A model generated the notes under the pieces. It saw only the letters and a list, made by a program, of their open reading frames with translations. It searched no databases and was not told the DNA's origin. Shown piece by piece: positions 1 to 9,765 of a stretch of DNA of 64,000 bases (position 1 is its first letter; each line of letters opens with the position of its first letter). The position numbers and the translations under genes are program-made. This DNA is from Xanthomonas hydrangeae (GTDB lineage Bacteria; Pseudomonadota; Gammaproteobacteria; Xanthomonadales; Xanthomonadaceae): NCBI GenBank assembly GCA_905142475.1, contig LR990730.1, forward strand, positions 4,154,001 to 4,218,000, given 5' to 3'.

Positions 1-1815
1 ACGCGCCTCGGCCAGTTCTTCCAGCACGCCATCAGCCAGCGCCAGCGCTTCGACGGTGCCGGGACCTTCGTCGCCGTCGCGCAGGATCGCCATGGTCAGA
101 TGATGCAGCCAGGGCTGGCGCAGGAAATCTTCCACCGCCTTGGGCAATGGCGCGCCGGCCAGCACCCGTTGCTCCAGTTCGAACAACGCGCGGCTGCGTG
201 CCAGTTCGAGTTTCTCCTGGCCACGCTGGGTTTCGGTGGCACGACGCTCGGCGATCTCCACCCGGCGCCGGTGCTGCGACAGGAAGTCGCGAAATTCTTC
301 TTCCAGGGTCTGAAAGATCGCCAGGTTCTCGTTGAATTCGGCGACCAGGCGGTCGACGATTTCCTCGACCTTGCCCATCAGCACGCGCTCGGCCGCGCTG
401 TCGCCGTTATTGCCTTCGCAGGCCTCGGCCAGGGAGTTGAGCAGGCGCCGCGCGGGGTGGGTCTTCTGCACGAACATCTTGCGATCCAGCAGCGCGACCT
501 TGACGAACGGCACTACCAACCGGCCGATCATCTCGCGCGAGCGATTTTCCAGATCGCGCTCGTCCAGCATCACATCGAACAGCATGCCGACCAGATCGAT
601 CGCATCTTCGTCCATCGGGTCGAGTTTTGCGGTGGCCGGGTCCACGCCCAGCCGCGTGGCGCTGGACAGCACTTCGTTCTTCAATCGCTGCGCCAGCGAT
701 TCGTTGTCATCGCCCATGGACGCACCCAGCGTCCCGCTCGGCGTGGCCTGCAGCAGCGACAGCACCGACATCATTTCGCGCTGGCTCAGGGGGCGTTGCT
801 GGCCCACCGCCACCGTTGCCGCAGACGCAGCGCTGTCGCGCACGCTGCGGGTCTGCTGCAGGAGTTCGTGCAGCGCTTCGAGCAACATGCCCTGGCTACC
901 GCCGGGATGATCGCCGTCGCCGTCCATCCCGCCTGCACTGCCGCCGCCATCGGTATGACCACGCTGGGTGGCAGCCTGCATGCGGCCGCGGCTATGCGCC
1001 CAGCGGTCCAGAAAACGGTTGGCCCAGGCCGGTGCGTAGTGGTCGTTCTGATCGTCGCCGCCCATCTCGGCCGCGCCCTGCCCCTGGCCATCGGGCCGCG
1101 CGCGCTCTTCGGGCGTCTCGCCGCGCGGCTGCACGCGGGGCGGCTGACGCTTGGGTGGCGACATTTCCGGCATGACGCCGGCCTTGAGCAGGGTGTCGTC
1201 CAGGCGCGCGTACAACTTGCCGATCGGCTCGGCCAGGTCGCGCTCGCAGAGCTTGATCAGCACCAGGCGCACTTCCGGCGCCAGGTCGCAGATGGCGAAG
1301 GCTTCGTGGATGGCCACGCCCAGGTGTTCCGGGCCGATCGGGTTGGTATCGGCCACCAGTTCCAGGCCGCCGGCGATCCAGCCAAGGCGGCGGTCCACCC
1401 GCGCCAGGACCTGTTTGAAGTCGCGCAGCAGCACGGTGGCCAGATTGCGCACTGCCAGCCGCGATTCCAGCACATGTTCGGGCACCAGGCTCAGCGGACC
1501 GGTGCCGATTTCGCCAGCCAGCACCACTTCGGCCGACAGCGGCATGCCCAGTACCAGCGCCTGCCAGCCGTCTTCCAGCTGTTGGCGGAAGCGGTCGGCC
1601 ACATCGTCGCGTTTGCGACGCAGCTCGCGCATGCCATCGAGAAACAGCAACTGCGAGGTGCCCGCAGATTCGGCGCGATCGAACAGCACATCGTCGAAAT
1701 GTGCGACTGCAGCGGCAAATACCTGCGCGATTGCCGGCACGAACGCGGCATGCGCCTGTTCAAGCAAGCATTGGTCACGGCCCGGGTGTCCCGACGGACT
1801 GGGCTGAAAAGTCAT
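1..1815 (-). CDS. DUF1631 family protein, 3' end missing at window edge
   Basis: The minus strand stays open for 605 codons from an ATG at 1815 to base 1, so the gene continues past the left edge. The product begins MTFQPSPSGHPGRDQ and is rich in charged helices. Two blocks (residues ~1-210 and ~330-600) are separated by a Gly/Asp/Gln-rich linker at ~225-290. This matches my recollection of the large DUF1631 proteins of gammaproteobacteria, whose biochemical function is not established. A 600-codon frame on the opposite strand (100-1902) is a high-G+C mirror of this gene: its translation is Arg/His/Gln-rich without any recognisable domain. Confidence 0.75.
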   Translation of the reverse strand, partial: MTFQPSPSGHPGRDQCLLEQAHAAFVPAIAQVFAAAVAHFDDVLFDRAESAGTSQLLFLDGMRELRRKRDDVADRFRQQLEDGWQALVLGMPLSAEVVLAGEIGTGPLSLVPEHVLESRLAVRNLATVLLRDFKQVLARVDRRLGWIAGGLELVADTNPIGPEHLGVAIHEAFAICDLAPEVRLVLIKLCERDLAEPIGKLYARLDDTLLKAGVMPEMSPPKRQPPRVQPRGETPEERARPDGQGQGAAEMGGDDQNDHYAPAWANRFLDRWAHSRGRMQAATQRGHTDGGGSAGGMDGDGDHPGGSQGMLLEALHELLQQTRSVRDSAASAATVAVGQQRPLSQREMMSVLSLLQATPSGTLGASMGDDNESLAQRLKNEVLSSATRLGVDPATAKLDPMDEDAIDLVGMLFDVMLDERDLENRSREMIGRLVVPFVKVALLDRKMFVQKTHPARRLLNSLAEACEGNNGDSAAERVLMGKVEEIVDRLVAEFNENLAIFQTLEEEFRDFLSQHRRRVEIAERRATETQRGQEKLELARSRALFELEQRVLAGAPLPKAVEDFLRQPWLHHLTMAILRDGDEGPGTVEALALADGVLEELAEAR

Positions 1816-2176
1816 GCGCAAAGGCTCCCCGCCCCTGCAGGCGTGAAAATATTCAAACAAGAAAAAACGGACGCGGCCCCAAATTCCGCTATTGCATGGT
1901 AGGCGTTTCGCTCATCCATTAAATGTGATGAATCTCTCACTTTATTCGTGACCGCCCGTGGTTTGCGTGTCAAGTGAACATCGTAGCTTGCAGCGCCGCT
2001 GTGGCGCTTGCCAAGCCCTTTATACGCTGGCGAGGGTTAAGCCTTGCGCTTGGCAGGCCCGCCCACGCCGTCGGCCCTGGCCCGGTTGCACCTGCAGGTG
2101 CCCGGCCGGGCACGATGCGGCGGGCGTTGGGAAGAGCCCGTCTATAATTGCCGTTTCGCTGCCTCGATCCGGAACT
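1816..2176. other. Divergent intergenic region, 361 bp
   Basis: This gap separates the start of the DUF1631 gene (minus) from the nitroreductase start (plus), so it must hold both promoters. The part next to DUF1631 is comparatively A/T-rich (about 1845-1960). The part next to the nitroreductase contains a perfect TATAAT. No open frame here looks coding. Confidence 0.6.
2143..2148 (+). promoter_or_regulatory. Consensus -10 box for the nitroreductase operon
   Basis: A perfect TATAAT lies 28 nt before the ATG at 2177, which would give a leader of roughly 20 nt. No good -35 hexamer is visible at 16-18 nt spacing, so the promoter assignment rests on the -10 alone. Confidence 0.5.
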
Positions 2177-2752
2177 ATGCACGCACCGTATTCGCTCCAG
2201 GCGCTGGACGCGCGCCGTTCGGTCCCCTCCAAGCAGCTCGGCGAGCCCGGGCCGGATGAGGACACCCTGCTGCGCATGCTCACCTCGGCGGTGCGCGTGC
2301 CCGATCACGGCAAGCTGGTGCCGTTCCGCTTCCTGCGCATCAGCGGCGACGCGCGCCAGGCACTGGGCGATTTCCTGGCCGAACGCACCCAGGCCGCCGA
2401 CCCGCTGGCATCGGCTGCGGCGATCGCGAAAGAACGCGGGCGCTTCGACGATGCGCCATTGGCGATCGTGGTGATCGCTTCGCTGCGCCCCGGACACAAG
2501 GTGCCCGAACAGGAACAATTGCTGACCGCCGGCTGCGTGTGCTTTGCACTGCTACAGGCGGCGCAGGCGCACGGTTTCGGCGCGCAGTGGCTGAGCGCGT
2601 GGATGGCCTACGACCCGGCGGTGACCGGCTATCTGGGCCTGGAGGAAAACGAGCGGATCGCCGGCTTCATCCACATCGGCACGCCACGCATGCAGGTTCC
2701 CGAACGCGAGCGCCCGGATCCGCGTGCGTTGCTGCGCGACTGGACGCCGTGA
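2177..2752 (+). CDS. Nitroreductase family protein (YdjA-like)
   Basis: A 191-residue FMN-dependent oxidoreductase of the nitroreductase fold. Family hallmarks are the N-terminal RRSVPSKQL (residues ~13-21), PDHGKLVPFRF (~41-51) and the helix AGCVCFALLQAAQAHGFGAQ leading to the FMN site. The length and the RRS/PDHG pattern fit the small YdjA subgroup. ATG 2177 was chosen because the upstream extension is Arg/Cys-rich and unlike the family, and because it follows a TATAAT box. It is the first gene of a chain with overlapping ends: its stop overlaps the GTG of the exonuclease gene. The physiological substrate cannot be told from sequence. Confidence 0.85.
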   Translation: MHAPYSLQALDARRSVPSKQLGEPGPDEDTLLRMLTSAVRVPDHGKLVPFRFLRISGDARQALGDFLAERTQAADPLASAAAIAKERGRFDDAPLAIVVIASLRPGHKVPEQEQLLTAGCVCFALLQAAQAHGFGAQWLSAWMAYDPAVTGYLGLEENERIAGFIHIGTPRMQVPERERPDPRALLRDWTP

Positions 2753-3735
2753 CCTCGCACACCACCACGATCGACGGCGCGCCGCCCACCAGCGCGCGCC
2801 CGACCTCGCTGTACCTGGTCGATGCCAGCCTGTACGTGTTCCGCGCCTGGCATTCCATCCCGGACGAATTCCAGGATGCGCAGGGCTGGCCAACCAATGC
2901 GGTGCATGGCTTTGCGCGCTTTCTGCTCGACCTGCTCGAACGCGAGGACCCCGAACACATCACCATCGCCTTCGACGAAGCGCTGGACAGCTGTTTTCGC
3001 CATGCGCTGTACCCCGCCTACAAAGGCAATCGCACCCCGGCACCGGACGCGCTGCGGCGCCAGTTCGCGCATTGCAAGGCGCTGTGCGCGGCATTGGGCT
3101 TGAGCGTGCTGGCCCAGCGCGACTACGAGGCCGACGATCTGATCGGCAGCGCCTTGCACAGCGCACGTGCGCAGGGCTTGCGCGGGGTGATCGTCTCGGC
3201 CGACAAGGATCTGTCGCAGCTGTTGTTCGAACACGACGAACAATGGGATTACGCACGCAACCAACGCTGGGACATGCACGGCGTCAAGGCCCGTTATGGC
3301 GTGCATGCGCACCAGATTGCCGATTATCTGGCGCTGTGCGGCGATGCCATCGACAACATTCCCGGCGTCACCGGCATCGGCGCCAAGTCCGCCGCAATAT
3401 TGCTGGCGCATTTCGGCAGCCTGGATGCCTTGCTGGAGCGCGTGGACGAACTCCCATTTTTGCGCCTGCGTGGCGCCGCGCAAATGGCGGTGCGGCTGCG
3501 CGAACAACGCGAACACGCCTTGCTGTGGCGCCAGCTCAGCACCATTGCGCTCGATGCGCCGTTGGCGCTGACCGCAACGGGTTTCACGCGTGCGCAGGCC
3601 GACGCGGACATGCTGACCGGATTGTGCGAGAGCCTGCGCTTCGGCCCGCTCACCCGGCGTCGGCTGCTGGCCGCGTGCACCGGCGCACCCGCAGCGCTTC
3701 CCACCGTTTCCCTGGAACAAGGTCTGCACCCATGA
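2749..3735 (+). CDS. 5'-3' exonuclease / flap endonuclease-like protein
   Basis: 328 residues with the fold of the 5'-3' exonuclease domain of DNA polymerase I and of Xni/ExoIX. Visible motifs are YLVDASLYVFRAWH (~21-34), the metal-binding acidic stretch YEADDLIG (~125-132), SADKDLSQL (~148-156) and the helix-hairpin-helix GDAIDNIPGVTGIGAKSA (~199-216). There is no polymerase domain, so this is a stand-alone exonuclease. The GTG start overlaps the preceding TGA as GTGA, indicating translational coupling. Its stop overlaps the ATG of the NUDIX gene. The role is probably flap or primer removal, or DNA repair. Confidence 0.85.
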   Translation: MTSHTTTIDGAPPTSARPTSLYLVDASLYVFRAWHSIPDEFQDAQGWPTNAVHGFARFLLDLLEREDPEHITIAFDEALDSCFRHALYPAYKGNRTPAPDALRRQFAHCKALCAALGLSVLAQRDYEADDLIGSALHSARAQGLRGVIVSADKDLSQLLFEHDEQWDYARNQRWDMHGVKARYGVHAHQIADYLALCGDAIDNIPGVTGIGAKSAAILLAHFGSLDALLERVDELPFLRLRGAAQMAVRLREQREHALLWRQLSTIALDAPLALTATGFTRAQADADMLTGLCESLRFGPLTRRRLLAACTGAPAALPTVSLEQGLHP

Positions 3736-4283
3736 ACCGACACGACACCCCGCCCACCGTGGTCTACGAAGGCAAGTACCAGCGCATGGTCGTGCGCGGC
3801 ACCTGGGAATATTCCGAGCGCGTGCATGCCGGCGGCCTGGCCGCGATCATCGTGGCGGTGACGCCGGACGATGCGATGTTGTTCGTCGAACAGTTCCGCG
3901 TGCCGCTGCAGGCGCGCACCATCGAAATGCCGGCCGGCCTGGTCGGCGATGTGCATGCCGATGAATCGATCGAGCTGTCGGCGATTCGTGAACTCGAAGA
4001 AGAAACCGGCTGGACCGCCGCGCATGCCGAAGTGCTGATGATCGGCCCGACCTCGGCCGGCGCCAGCAGCGAGAAGATCGCCTTCGTGCGCGCCACCGGC
4101 CTGCGCAAGGTCGGCGAAGGCGGCGGCGATGCCAGCGAAGACATCACCGTGCACGAAATCCCGCGCGCGCAGGTCGGCGCCTGGCTGGTGCAGAAGATGG
4201 CCGAGGGTTATCAGATGGATCCCAAGTTGTGGGCCGGGCTGTACCTGGTCGATCACGCACTGGACGGCACCCCGCGTGGTTGA
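3732..4283 (+). CDS. NUDIX hydrolase
   Basis: 183 residues. The NUDIX box is complete: GDVHADE, seven residues, then RELEEETGW, matching G-x5-E-x7-REUxEExGU. The arrangement around the box resembles ADP-ribose pyrophosphatases (NudF-like), with EMPAGLV just before it and TSAGASSEKI after it, but the nucleotide substrate is an inference. The ATG overlaps the upstream stop as ATGA. The next gene starts eight bases before this stop, so the four genes are probably one transcript. Confidence 0.85.
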   Translation: MNRHDTPPTVVYEGKYQRMVVRGTWEYSERVHAGGLAAIIVAVTPDDAMLFVEQFRVPLQARTIEMPAGLVGDVHADESIELSAIRELEEETGWTAAHAEVLMIGPTSAGASSEKIAFVRATGLRKVGEGGGDASEDITVHEIPRAQVGAWLVQKMAEGYQMDPKLWAGLYLVDHALDGTPRG

Positions 4284-5073
4284 AGCGACGACTGAAGTCA
4301 CCCCTGCCCGCTTGCTGGGCGCCGACGATCCCGCAACATTTACCGTGATCAATCCGCAGGCGGCCTCGCCATGGTTGCTGATCGCCGATCACGCCGGTCA
4401 GCGCGTGCCGGCGCGGCTGGCCAACCTGGGTTTGCCGCAGCATGCGCTGGACCGCCATATCGGCTGGGATATCGGCATTGCCGAAGTCACCCGTTTGTTG
4501 GCCGATGCGCTGGATGCGTTCGCCATTGCCCAGACCTATTCGCGGCTGGTGATCGACTGCAATCGTCCGCATGGTTCGGCCACGCTGATGCCCGAGGTCA
4601 GCGACGGCACGCCGATTCCAGGCAATCTGGCGCTGACGGCAACCGATCGGCAACAGCGCATCAATGAGATCTTCACGCCGTACCACGCGCGTATCGCTGC
4701 AGAACTCGATGCACGCCAGGCGCGCGGTCAGCCCACGTTGCTGGTCTCGATGCACAGCTTCACACCGGCGATGGCCGGCAACGCACGGCCCTGGCATGCC
4801 GGCGTGCTGTACCACCGCGACACACGGCTGGCACACCGCGTGTTGCAAGCCTTGCGCAGCGAACCGGATCTGGTGGTCGGCGACAACCAGCCCTACGCGA
4901 TCAGCGACACCAGCGACTACGCGATTCCGGTCTACGGCGAAGGCCGCGGCCTGCTGCATGTGGAGCTGGAGTTGCGCCAGGATCTGATCGCCGATGCGGC
5001 TGGGCAACGTGTCTGGGCAGATCGATTGGCGCGCATCCTGCCACCATTGGCGGATGCGCTGCTGCCGCGTTAA
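4276..5073 (+). CDS. N-formylglutamate amidohydrolase family protein
   Basis: 265 residues from a GTG at 4276 that overlaps the NUDIX stop. Motifs of the N-formylglutamate amidohydrolase fold are seen: LLIADHAGQRVP near the N terminus, RHIGWDIG, SRLVIDCNRP, VSMHSFTP (metal ligand His) and the C-terminal VYGEGRGLLHVELELRQDL. The reference member (HutG) hydrolyses N-formyl-L-glutamate in histidine degradation. No other hut gene is nearby, so the actual substrate may differ. The frame opens further upstream, but that part overlaps the NUDIX gene and has no family similarity. Confidence 0.8.
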   Translation: MVEATTEVTPARLLGADDPATFTVINPQAASPWLLIADHAGQRVPARLANLGLPQHALDRHIGWDIGIAEVTRLLADALDAFAIAQTYSRLVIDCNRPHGSATLMPEVSDGTPIPGNLALTATDRQQRINEIFTPYHARIAAELDARQARGQPTLLVSMHSFTPAMAGNARPWHAGVLYHRDTRLAHRVLQALRSEPDLVVGDNQPYAISDTSDYAIPVYGEGRGLLHVELELRQDLIADAAGQRVWADRLARILPPLADALLPR

Positions 5074-5086
5074 AACCGGCAATCAC

Positions 5087-5156
5087 TGTAGGAGCGCGCT
5101 TGCGCGCGACGAGGTTTTACCGGTAACGCCTCATCGCGCGCGAGCGCGCCCCTACA
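5087..5156. repeat. REP-like intergenic inverted repeat
   Basis: A 70-bp dyad starting TGTAGGAGCGCGCTTGCGCG and ending with its near-complement CGAGCGCGCCCCTACA, with GAGGTTTTACCGGTAACGCCTC as the inner part. It lies between the convergent ends of the amidohydrolase and pip genes. The GTAGGAGCG...CGCTCCTAC layout is typical of dispersed palindromes of xanthomonads and pseudomonads. It could also act as a bidirectional terminator, although there is no T-run. Confidence 0.75.
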
Positions 5157-5210
5157 GGTCATGCGCTGATTGCGTTAAGCGTATGCCTCGGCGGCGATCG
5201 ACGTCGTCGC

Positions 5211-6152
5211 TCAGGCAAACCCGTCGGTCGCACGCACCAGCGCATCGACGTTTTCCGGCTCGAAGCCCGAATGGCCGGACGCCGGGCTGATCTGCAGTGT
5301 CGACTTCGGCCACACCTTGTGCAGATCCCATGCGCTTTGCAGCGGGCACACCACGTCGTAGCGGCCGTGCACGATCACGCCGGGGATGTCGGCGATGCGG
5401 TGCGCGTCGCGCAGCAGCTGATCTTCGACTTCGAAGAAACCGCCATTGACGAAGTAATGGTTTTCGATGCGCGCAAACGCCAGTGCGAAGTGCGCGTCCT
5501 CATGCCCGGTGACGAAATCCTCGTCCACATGCAGGAAGCTGGTGGCACCTTCCCACACACTCCACGCCTTGGCTGCGGCCAGGCGCGTGGCTTCGTCGTC
5601 GCTGGTCAGGCGACGATGGAAGGCGGACATCAGATCGGCGCGCTCCACCGGCGGAATCGCGTTGACGTAATGCTCCCAGGCATCCGGAAACAGCCGGCTG
5701 GCACCTTGCTGATAGAACCATTCCAGCTCGAACCGACGCAGCAGGAAGATGCCGCGCAGCACCAGCTCGGTGACCTGCTGCGGGTGGGTCTGCGCGTAGG
5801 CCAGCGCCAGCGTCGAGCCCCAGCTGCCGCCGAACACCTGCCAGCGTGCGATGCCCAGGTGCTCGCGCAAGCGCTCGATATCGGCGACCAGGTCCCAGGT
5901 GGTGTTGTTCACCAGATCGGCATGCGGGGTGGAACGGCCGGCGCCACGCTGATCGAACAGCACGATGCGGTACTTGGCCGGGTCGTGGAAGCGCCGCATC
6001 TTGGTGTTGCAACCGCCGCCGGGGCCGCCGTGCAGCATCACCACCGGCTTGCCCTGCGGGTTGCCGCACTGCTCGAAATACAGGGTGTGGCGGTCGTCGA
6101 CCTGGAGGGTGCCGTGGTCGTACGGCGTGATCTCGGGATAGAGCGTGCGCAT
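5211..6152 (-). CDS. pip: Proline iminopeptidase
   Basis: 313 residues, the same length as the structurally studied Xanthomonas enzyme. It releases N-terminal proline from peptides. This is an alpha/beta hydrolase: HGGPGGG oxyanion region at 41-47, DQRGAGRS at ~67-74, and nucleophile Ser110 in GGSWGS. The acid is expected in GRYDVVCPL and the His in SGHSGFEPEN near the C terminus. There is no signal peptide, so it is cytoplasmic. It lies downstream of prmC on the same strand, 90 bp away. Confidence 0.95.
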   Translation of the reverse strand: MRTLYPEITPYDHGTLQVDDRHTLYFEQCGNPQGKPVVMLHGGPGGGCNTKMRRFHDPAKYRIVLFDQRGAGRSTPHADLVNNTTWDLVADIERLREHLGIARWQVFGGSWGSTLALAYAQTHPQQVTELVLRGIFLLRRFELEWFYQQGASRLFPDAWEHYVNAIPPVERADLMSAFHRRLTSDDEATRLAAAKAWSVWEGATSFLHVDEDFVTGHEDAHFALAFARIENHYFVNGGFFEVEDQLLRDAHRIADIPGVIVHGRYDVVCPLQSAWDLHKVWPKSTLQISPASGHSGFEPENVDALVRATDGFA

Positions 6153-6242
6153 GCGTCGGTCCTGCGGGAAACCGCTAGTGTATCGGCAGCCGGCGCGTAC
6201 CCACGGGCAACCGACGACACGCGCAACGCGATTGGCGCACGC

Positions 6243-7103
6243 TTAGCCCGCAGCGTGTACCCAGCGCCCCAACGTGACCCGATCGCGCTGCTCCAGATCC
6301 TGATGCGTCGCCACCGCCTCGAAACCGCGCGTGCGCAGCAGGTCGGCCACCGCCGTGCCCTGGTCCCAGCCGTGTTCGAGCAGCAGCCATCCGCCCGGCA
6401 ACAGATGCATGGGCGCATCGGCGACGATCAGCCGGATGTCGTCCAGTCCATCGGGGCCGGAGGCGAGCGCGCTGGCCGGCTCGTGGCGCAGATCGCCTTC
6501 ACTCAGATGCGGATCGTGCGCTGCGATATACGGCGGGTTGCTGGCGATCAGATCGAAGCGCTGGCCCCCCAACGGTGCAAACCAGTGACCAAGCCGGCAT
6601 TCGACGTTGCGTAGCTGATGGCGGTTGGCGTTTTGCTGGGCGACAGCAAGCGCTGCGGCGCTGGCATCGGTAGCGATCACCTGTGCGTGTGGCCGCTCAC
6701 TGGCGATGGCCAGCGCAATCGCGCCGCTCCCGGTGCCCAGATCGGCAGCACAGCGGCCTGGCACGTTGTCGAGGCGCTCAAGGGCGAGCTCGACCAGCGC
6801 TTCGGTATCGGCGCGTGGGATCAAGGTGGCAGTCGAGACCGCCAGATCCAGCGTCCAGAATCCACGCGTACCCGTCAGATACGCGACCGGTTCGCCGGCC
6901 TGACGCCGCTGCACCAGCGCCTGGAACGCCTGCGCGACAGCATCGGCAACCGCATCGCGGCCGTGCGCAAACAACCAGGCGCGGTCGCGCCCCAGCGCAT
7001 GCAGCATCAACGGTTCGGCATCGCTGCGCTCGATCCGCTCGGCTGCCTGCCGCAGCAGCTGGTCGGCAGCTAGGCCGGCTGGGTCGTCGCTCATACGGAT
7101 CAT
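6243..7103 (-). CDS. prmC: Release factor glutamine N5-methyltransferase PrmC
   Basis: 286 residues. It methylates the Gln of the GGQ motif in peptide-release factors RF1/RF2. The sequence shows the N-terminal helical domain, the SAM-binding DLGTGSG (121-127) and the catalytic NPPY (189-192), which together define HemK/PrmC. Two starts are possible: ATG 7103, right behind AGGAG, and ATG 7094, three codons further in. I used the longer one. The start region faces ahpC, with the OxyR box between them. Confidence 0.92.
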   Translation of the reverse strand: MIRMSDDPAGLAADQLLRQAAERIERSDAEPLMLHALGRDRAWLFAHGRDAVADAVAQAFQALVQRRQAGEPVAYLTGTRGFWTLDLAVSTATLIPRADTEALVELALERLDNVPGRCAADLGTGSGAIALAIASERPHAQVIATDASAAALAVAQQNANRHQLRNVECRLGHWFAPLGGQRFDLIASNPPYIAAHDPHLSEGDLRHEPASALASGPDGLDDIRLIVADAPMHLLPGGWLLLEHGWDQGTAVADLLRTRGFEAVATHQDLEQRDRVTLGRWVHAAG

Positions 7104-7182
7104 TCACTCCTGCGAAACATCGGCTGACCATTATCGGAGATGGAATGGCCCCCTGCAGCGGCAGAGACAGCCTGCAAAGCCG

Positions 7183-7197
7183 ATAGCCTAAGACTAT
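7183..7197 (+). promoter_or_regulatory. OxyR half-operator upstream of ahpC
   Basis: ATAG-N7-CTAT with exactly the spacing of one OxyR dyad lies 99 bp before the ahpC ATG. The second dyad expected 7 bp downstream (7205-7219) is poorly conserved, with about 2 of 4 matches in each half. Regulation of ahpC by OxyR is established in Xanthomonas. That this is the site is an inference from spacing and position. Confidence 0.65.
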
Positions 7198-7295
7198 CTA
7201 TACAATCCCATTAATCGATTTGAGAAATCTATCGATCCTCCCTACCATGGCGACTGTTCCATCCCCCGCCCCCTTTCATCGATCGAGGAAACTCA

Positions 7296-7859
7296 ATGTC
7301 TCTCATCAACACCCAGGTCCAGCCATTCAAGGCGAATGCGTACCACAACGGCAATTTCATCGAAGTCACCGAAGCCAGCCTGAAGGGCAAGTGGTCGGTG
7401 CTGATCTTCATGCCGGCCGCCTTCACCTTCAATTGCCCGACCGAAGTGGAAGACGCCGCCGACAACTATGCCGCGTTCCAGAAGGCAGGCGCCGAGGTCT
7501 ACATCGTCACCACCGATACGCACTTCTCGCACAAGGTGTGGCACGAAACCTCCCCGGCCGTGGGCAAGGCGCAGTTCCCGCTGATCGGTGACCCGACCCA
7601 CAAGCTGACCCGCGCGTTCGGCGTGCATATCGAAGAAGAAGGCCTGGCCCTGCGCGGCACCTTCATCATCAACCCGGAAGGCGTGATCAAGACCCTCGAG
7701 ATCCACGACAACTCGATCGCCCGCGACGTCACCGAGACGCTGCGCAAGCTGACCGCTGCCCAGTTCGTCGCCAACAACCCTGGCCAGGTCTGCCCGGCCA
7801 AGTGGAAGGAAGGCGCCAAGACCCTGGCTCCGTCGCTGGACCTGGTCGGCAAGATCTAA
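7296..7859 (+). CDS. ahpC: Alkyl hydroperoxide reductase subunit C (2-Cys peroxiredoxin)
   Basis: 187 residues, typical for AhpC. It reduces organic hydroperoxides, H2O2 and peroxynitrite. Peroxidatic Cys47 lies in AAFTFNCPTE and resolving Cys166 in QVCPAKW. The ATG follows GAGGAAACTCA. The partner reductase AhpF is 222 bp downstream, beyond a strong hairpin. This fits the published Xanthomonas arrangement in which ahpC is largely transcribed on its own and ahpF-oxyR follow. A near-consensus OxyR dyad lies upstream. Confidence 0.97.
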   Translation: MSLINTQVQPFKANAYHNGNFIEVTEASLKGKWSVLIFMPAAFTFNCPTEVEDAADNYAAFQKAGAEVYIVTTDTHFSHKVWHETSPAVGKAQFPLIGDPTHKLTRAFGVHIEEEGLALRGTFIINPEGVIKTLEIHDNSIARDVTETLRKLTAAQFVANNPGQVCPAKWKEGAKTLAPSLDLVGKI

Positions 7860-7888
7860 GTCGACGTTATTCCCTTCGGCCTGTCGCC

Positions 7889-7912
7889 GGGCCGGAGGGA
7901 CATCTCCGGCCC
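7889..7912 (+). terminator. Hairpin between ahpC and ahpF
   Basis: A perfect 9-bp stem (GGGCCGGAG / CTCCGGCCC) with a 6-nt loop, 30 bp after the ahpC stop. There is no T-run, so it may act as a partial terminator or as a 3' stabiliser of ahpC mRNA, allowing more AhpC than AhpF. Confidence 0.6.
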
Positions 7913-8081
7913 AGCGATGGGCCGGGGGGTGAACCGGAGCCGGTGCCGGGCTGTTCGCCAGCCATCGCCAGCACGCATTCCCGAGCATTGCGCCGGCTGC
8001 GGTTCATCCCCTCCTCCCCCGGCGCCCTGCCTCGTCGCAGCGACGCCACGCCCTCCCCTTGCCCATTCCCAGGAGTTTTCC

Positions 8082-9674
8082 ATGTTGGATGCCAATCTCA
8101 AGACCCAGCTGACCGCCTACCTGGAACGGGTCACGCGGCCGATTCAGATCAATGCCTCGATCGACGAGAGCGCCGGCTCGCGCGACATGCTCGACCTGCT
8201 CGAAGACCTGGTGCTGCTGTCGGACAAGATCAGCCTGGACATCCACCGCGACGACAACCAGCGCAAGCCTTCGTTTGCGCTGACAACGCCCGGCCAGGAC
8301 ATCTCGCTGCGCTTCGCCGGCCTGCCGATGGGCCACGAGTTCACCTCGCTGGTGCTGGCACTGCTGCAGGTCGGCGGTCACCCCTCCAAGGCCACCGCCG
8401 AGCTGATCGAGCAGGTGCAGCACCTGGATGGCGACTACCAGTTCGAAACCTATTTCTCGCTGTCGTGCCAGAACTGCCCGGATGTGGTGCAGGCGCTGAA
8501 TCTTGCCGCCGTGCTCAACCCGCGCATCAAGCACGTCGCCATCGACGGCTCGCTGTTCCAGGAAGAAGTCGAAACCCGCCAGATCATGTCGGTGCCCACC
8601 GTCTACTTGAACGGCGAATTGTTCGACCAGGGCCGCATGACGCTGGAGCAGATCGTCGCCAAGCTCGACACCAACGCTGCAAAGCGCGACGCGGTCAAGA
8701 TTGCGGCCAAGGACGCCTTCGACGTGCTGGTGATCGGCGGTGGCCCGGCCGGTTCGGCAGCGGCGGTGTATGCCGCACGCAAGGGCATCCGCACCGGCGT
8801 GGCCGCCGAGCGTTTCGGTGGCCAGGTGCTGGACACCATGTCGATCGAAAACTTCATCTCGGTGCCGGAAACCGAAGGCCCGAAAATGGCCGCCGCGCTC
8901 GAGCAGCACGTGCGCCAGTACGATGTGGACATCATGAATCTGCAGCGTGCCGAGCAGGTGATCCCGGCCGGTGCCGATGGCCTGATCGAAATCAAGCTCG
9001 CCAATGGCGCCTCGCTCAAGAGCAAGACCGTGATCCTGTCAACGGGCGCTCGCTGGAGGCAGATGAACGTGCCGGGCGAAGACCAGTACAAGAACAAGGG
9101 CGTTGCCTATTGCCCGCATTGCGATGGCCCCTTGTTCAAGGGCAAGCGCGTGGCGGTGATCGGTGGCGGCAATTCGGGCGTTGAAGCGGCGATCGATCTG
9201 GCCGGCATCGTGGCGCATGTCACGCTGGTGGAATTCGACGACAAGCTGCGCGCCGACGAAGTGCTGCAGCGCAAGCTGCGCAGCCTGCACAACGTACGCA
9301 TCATCACCAGCGCGCAGACCACCGAAGTGCTGGGCGATGGCCAGAAGGTCACCGGCCTGGTCTACAAGGACCGCACCGGCGGCGACATCCAGCATGTCGA
9401 TCTGGAAGGCGTGTTCGTACAGATCGGCTTGCTGCCCAATACCGAGTTCCTCGAGGATTCGGTGGCGTTGTCGCCGCGCGGCGAGATCATCGTCGACGAC
9501 CGTGGCCAGACCAATCTCCCCGGCGTGTTCGCTGCCGGCGACGCCACCACGGTGCCTTACAAGCAGATCGTGATCGCGATGGGCGAAGGTTCCAAGGCTG
9601 CACTGAGCGCGTTCGATTACCTGATCCGCTCCAGTGCACCGGTCAGCGCCGAGGTTGTGGCTGAGGCCGCATAA
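8082..9674 (+). CDS. ahpF: Alkyl hydroperoxide reductase subunit F
   Basis: 530 residues. This flavoprotein passes NADH electrons to AhpC. The N-terminal double-thioredoxin-like domain carries Cys129-x-x-Cys132 (SCQNC). The thioredoxin-reductase-like part has a FAD site [17 protein letters not shown] (~224-240), redox Cys344-x-x-Cys347 (YCPHC), NAD-binding [10 protein letters not shown] and the second FAD motif [15 protein letters not shown]. The ATG lies behind AGGAGTTTTCC. All cysteines are intact. It precedes oxyR by 91 bp on the same strand. Confidence 0.97.
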   Translation: MLDANLKTQLTAYLERVTRPIQINASIDESAGSRDMLDLLEDLVLLSDKISLDIHRDDNQRKPSFALTTPGQDISLRFAGLPMGHEFTSLVLALLQVGGHPSKATAELIEQVQHLDGDYQFETYFSLSCQNCPDVVQALNLAAVLNPRIKHVAIDGSLFQEEVETRQIMSVPTVYLNGELFDQGRMTLEQIVAKLDTNAAKRDAVKIAAKDAFDVLVIGGGPAGSAAAVYAARKGIRTGVAAERFGGQVLDTMSIENFISVPETEGPKMAAALEQHVRQYDVDIMNLQRAEQVIPAGADGLIEIKLANGASLKSKTVILSTGARWRQMNVPGEDQYKNKGVAYCPHCDGPLFKGKRVAVIGGGNSGVEAAIDLAGIVAHVTLVEFDDKLRADEVLQRKLRSLHNVRIITSAQTTEVLGDGQKVTGLVYKDRTGGDIQHVDLEGVFVQIGLLPNTEFLEDSVALSPRGEIIVDDRGQTNLPGVFAAGDATTVPYKQIVIAMGEGSKAALSAFDYLIRSSAPVSAEVVAEAA

Positions 9675-9765
9675 CCGCCGCACAACACAGCGCCCGGCAC
9701 CGCCGGGCGTTAAGCTCGCCAAGTGCTCACGTCGTTTCCCGTCAACGCAACAAGGGCTGCTGCAC

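Noticed and set aside
100..1902. 600-codon open frame on the plus strand opposite the DUF1631 gene
   Set aside because: The minus strand encodes a coherent DUF1631-like protein over the whole stretch. The plus-strand translation is His/Gln/Arg-rich with no domain; long mirror frames are expected at high G+C.
2629..3729. 366-codon minus-strand frame
   Set aside because: Antisense to the exonuclease gene, whose metal-binding motifs are intact.
5087..5156. Intrinsic terminator after the amidohydrolase gene
   Set aside because: The dyad lacks a T-run and matches the dispersed REP-like palindrome type, so it is listed as a repeat.
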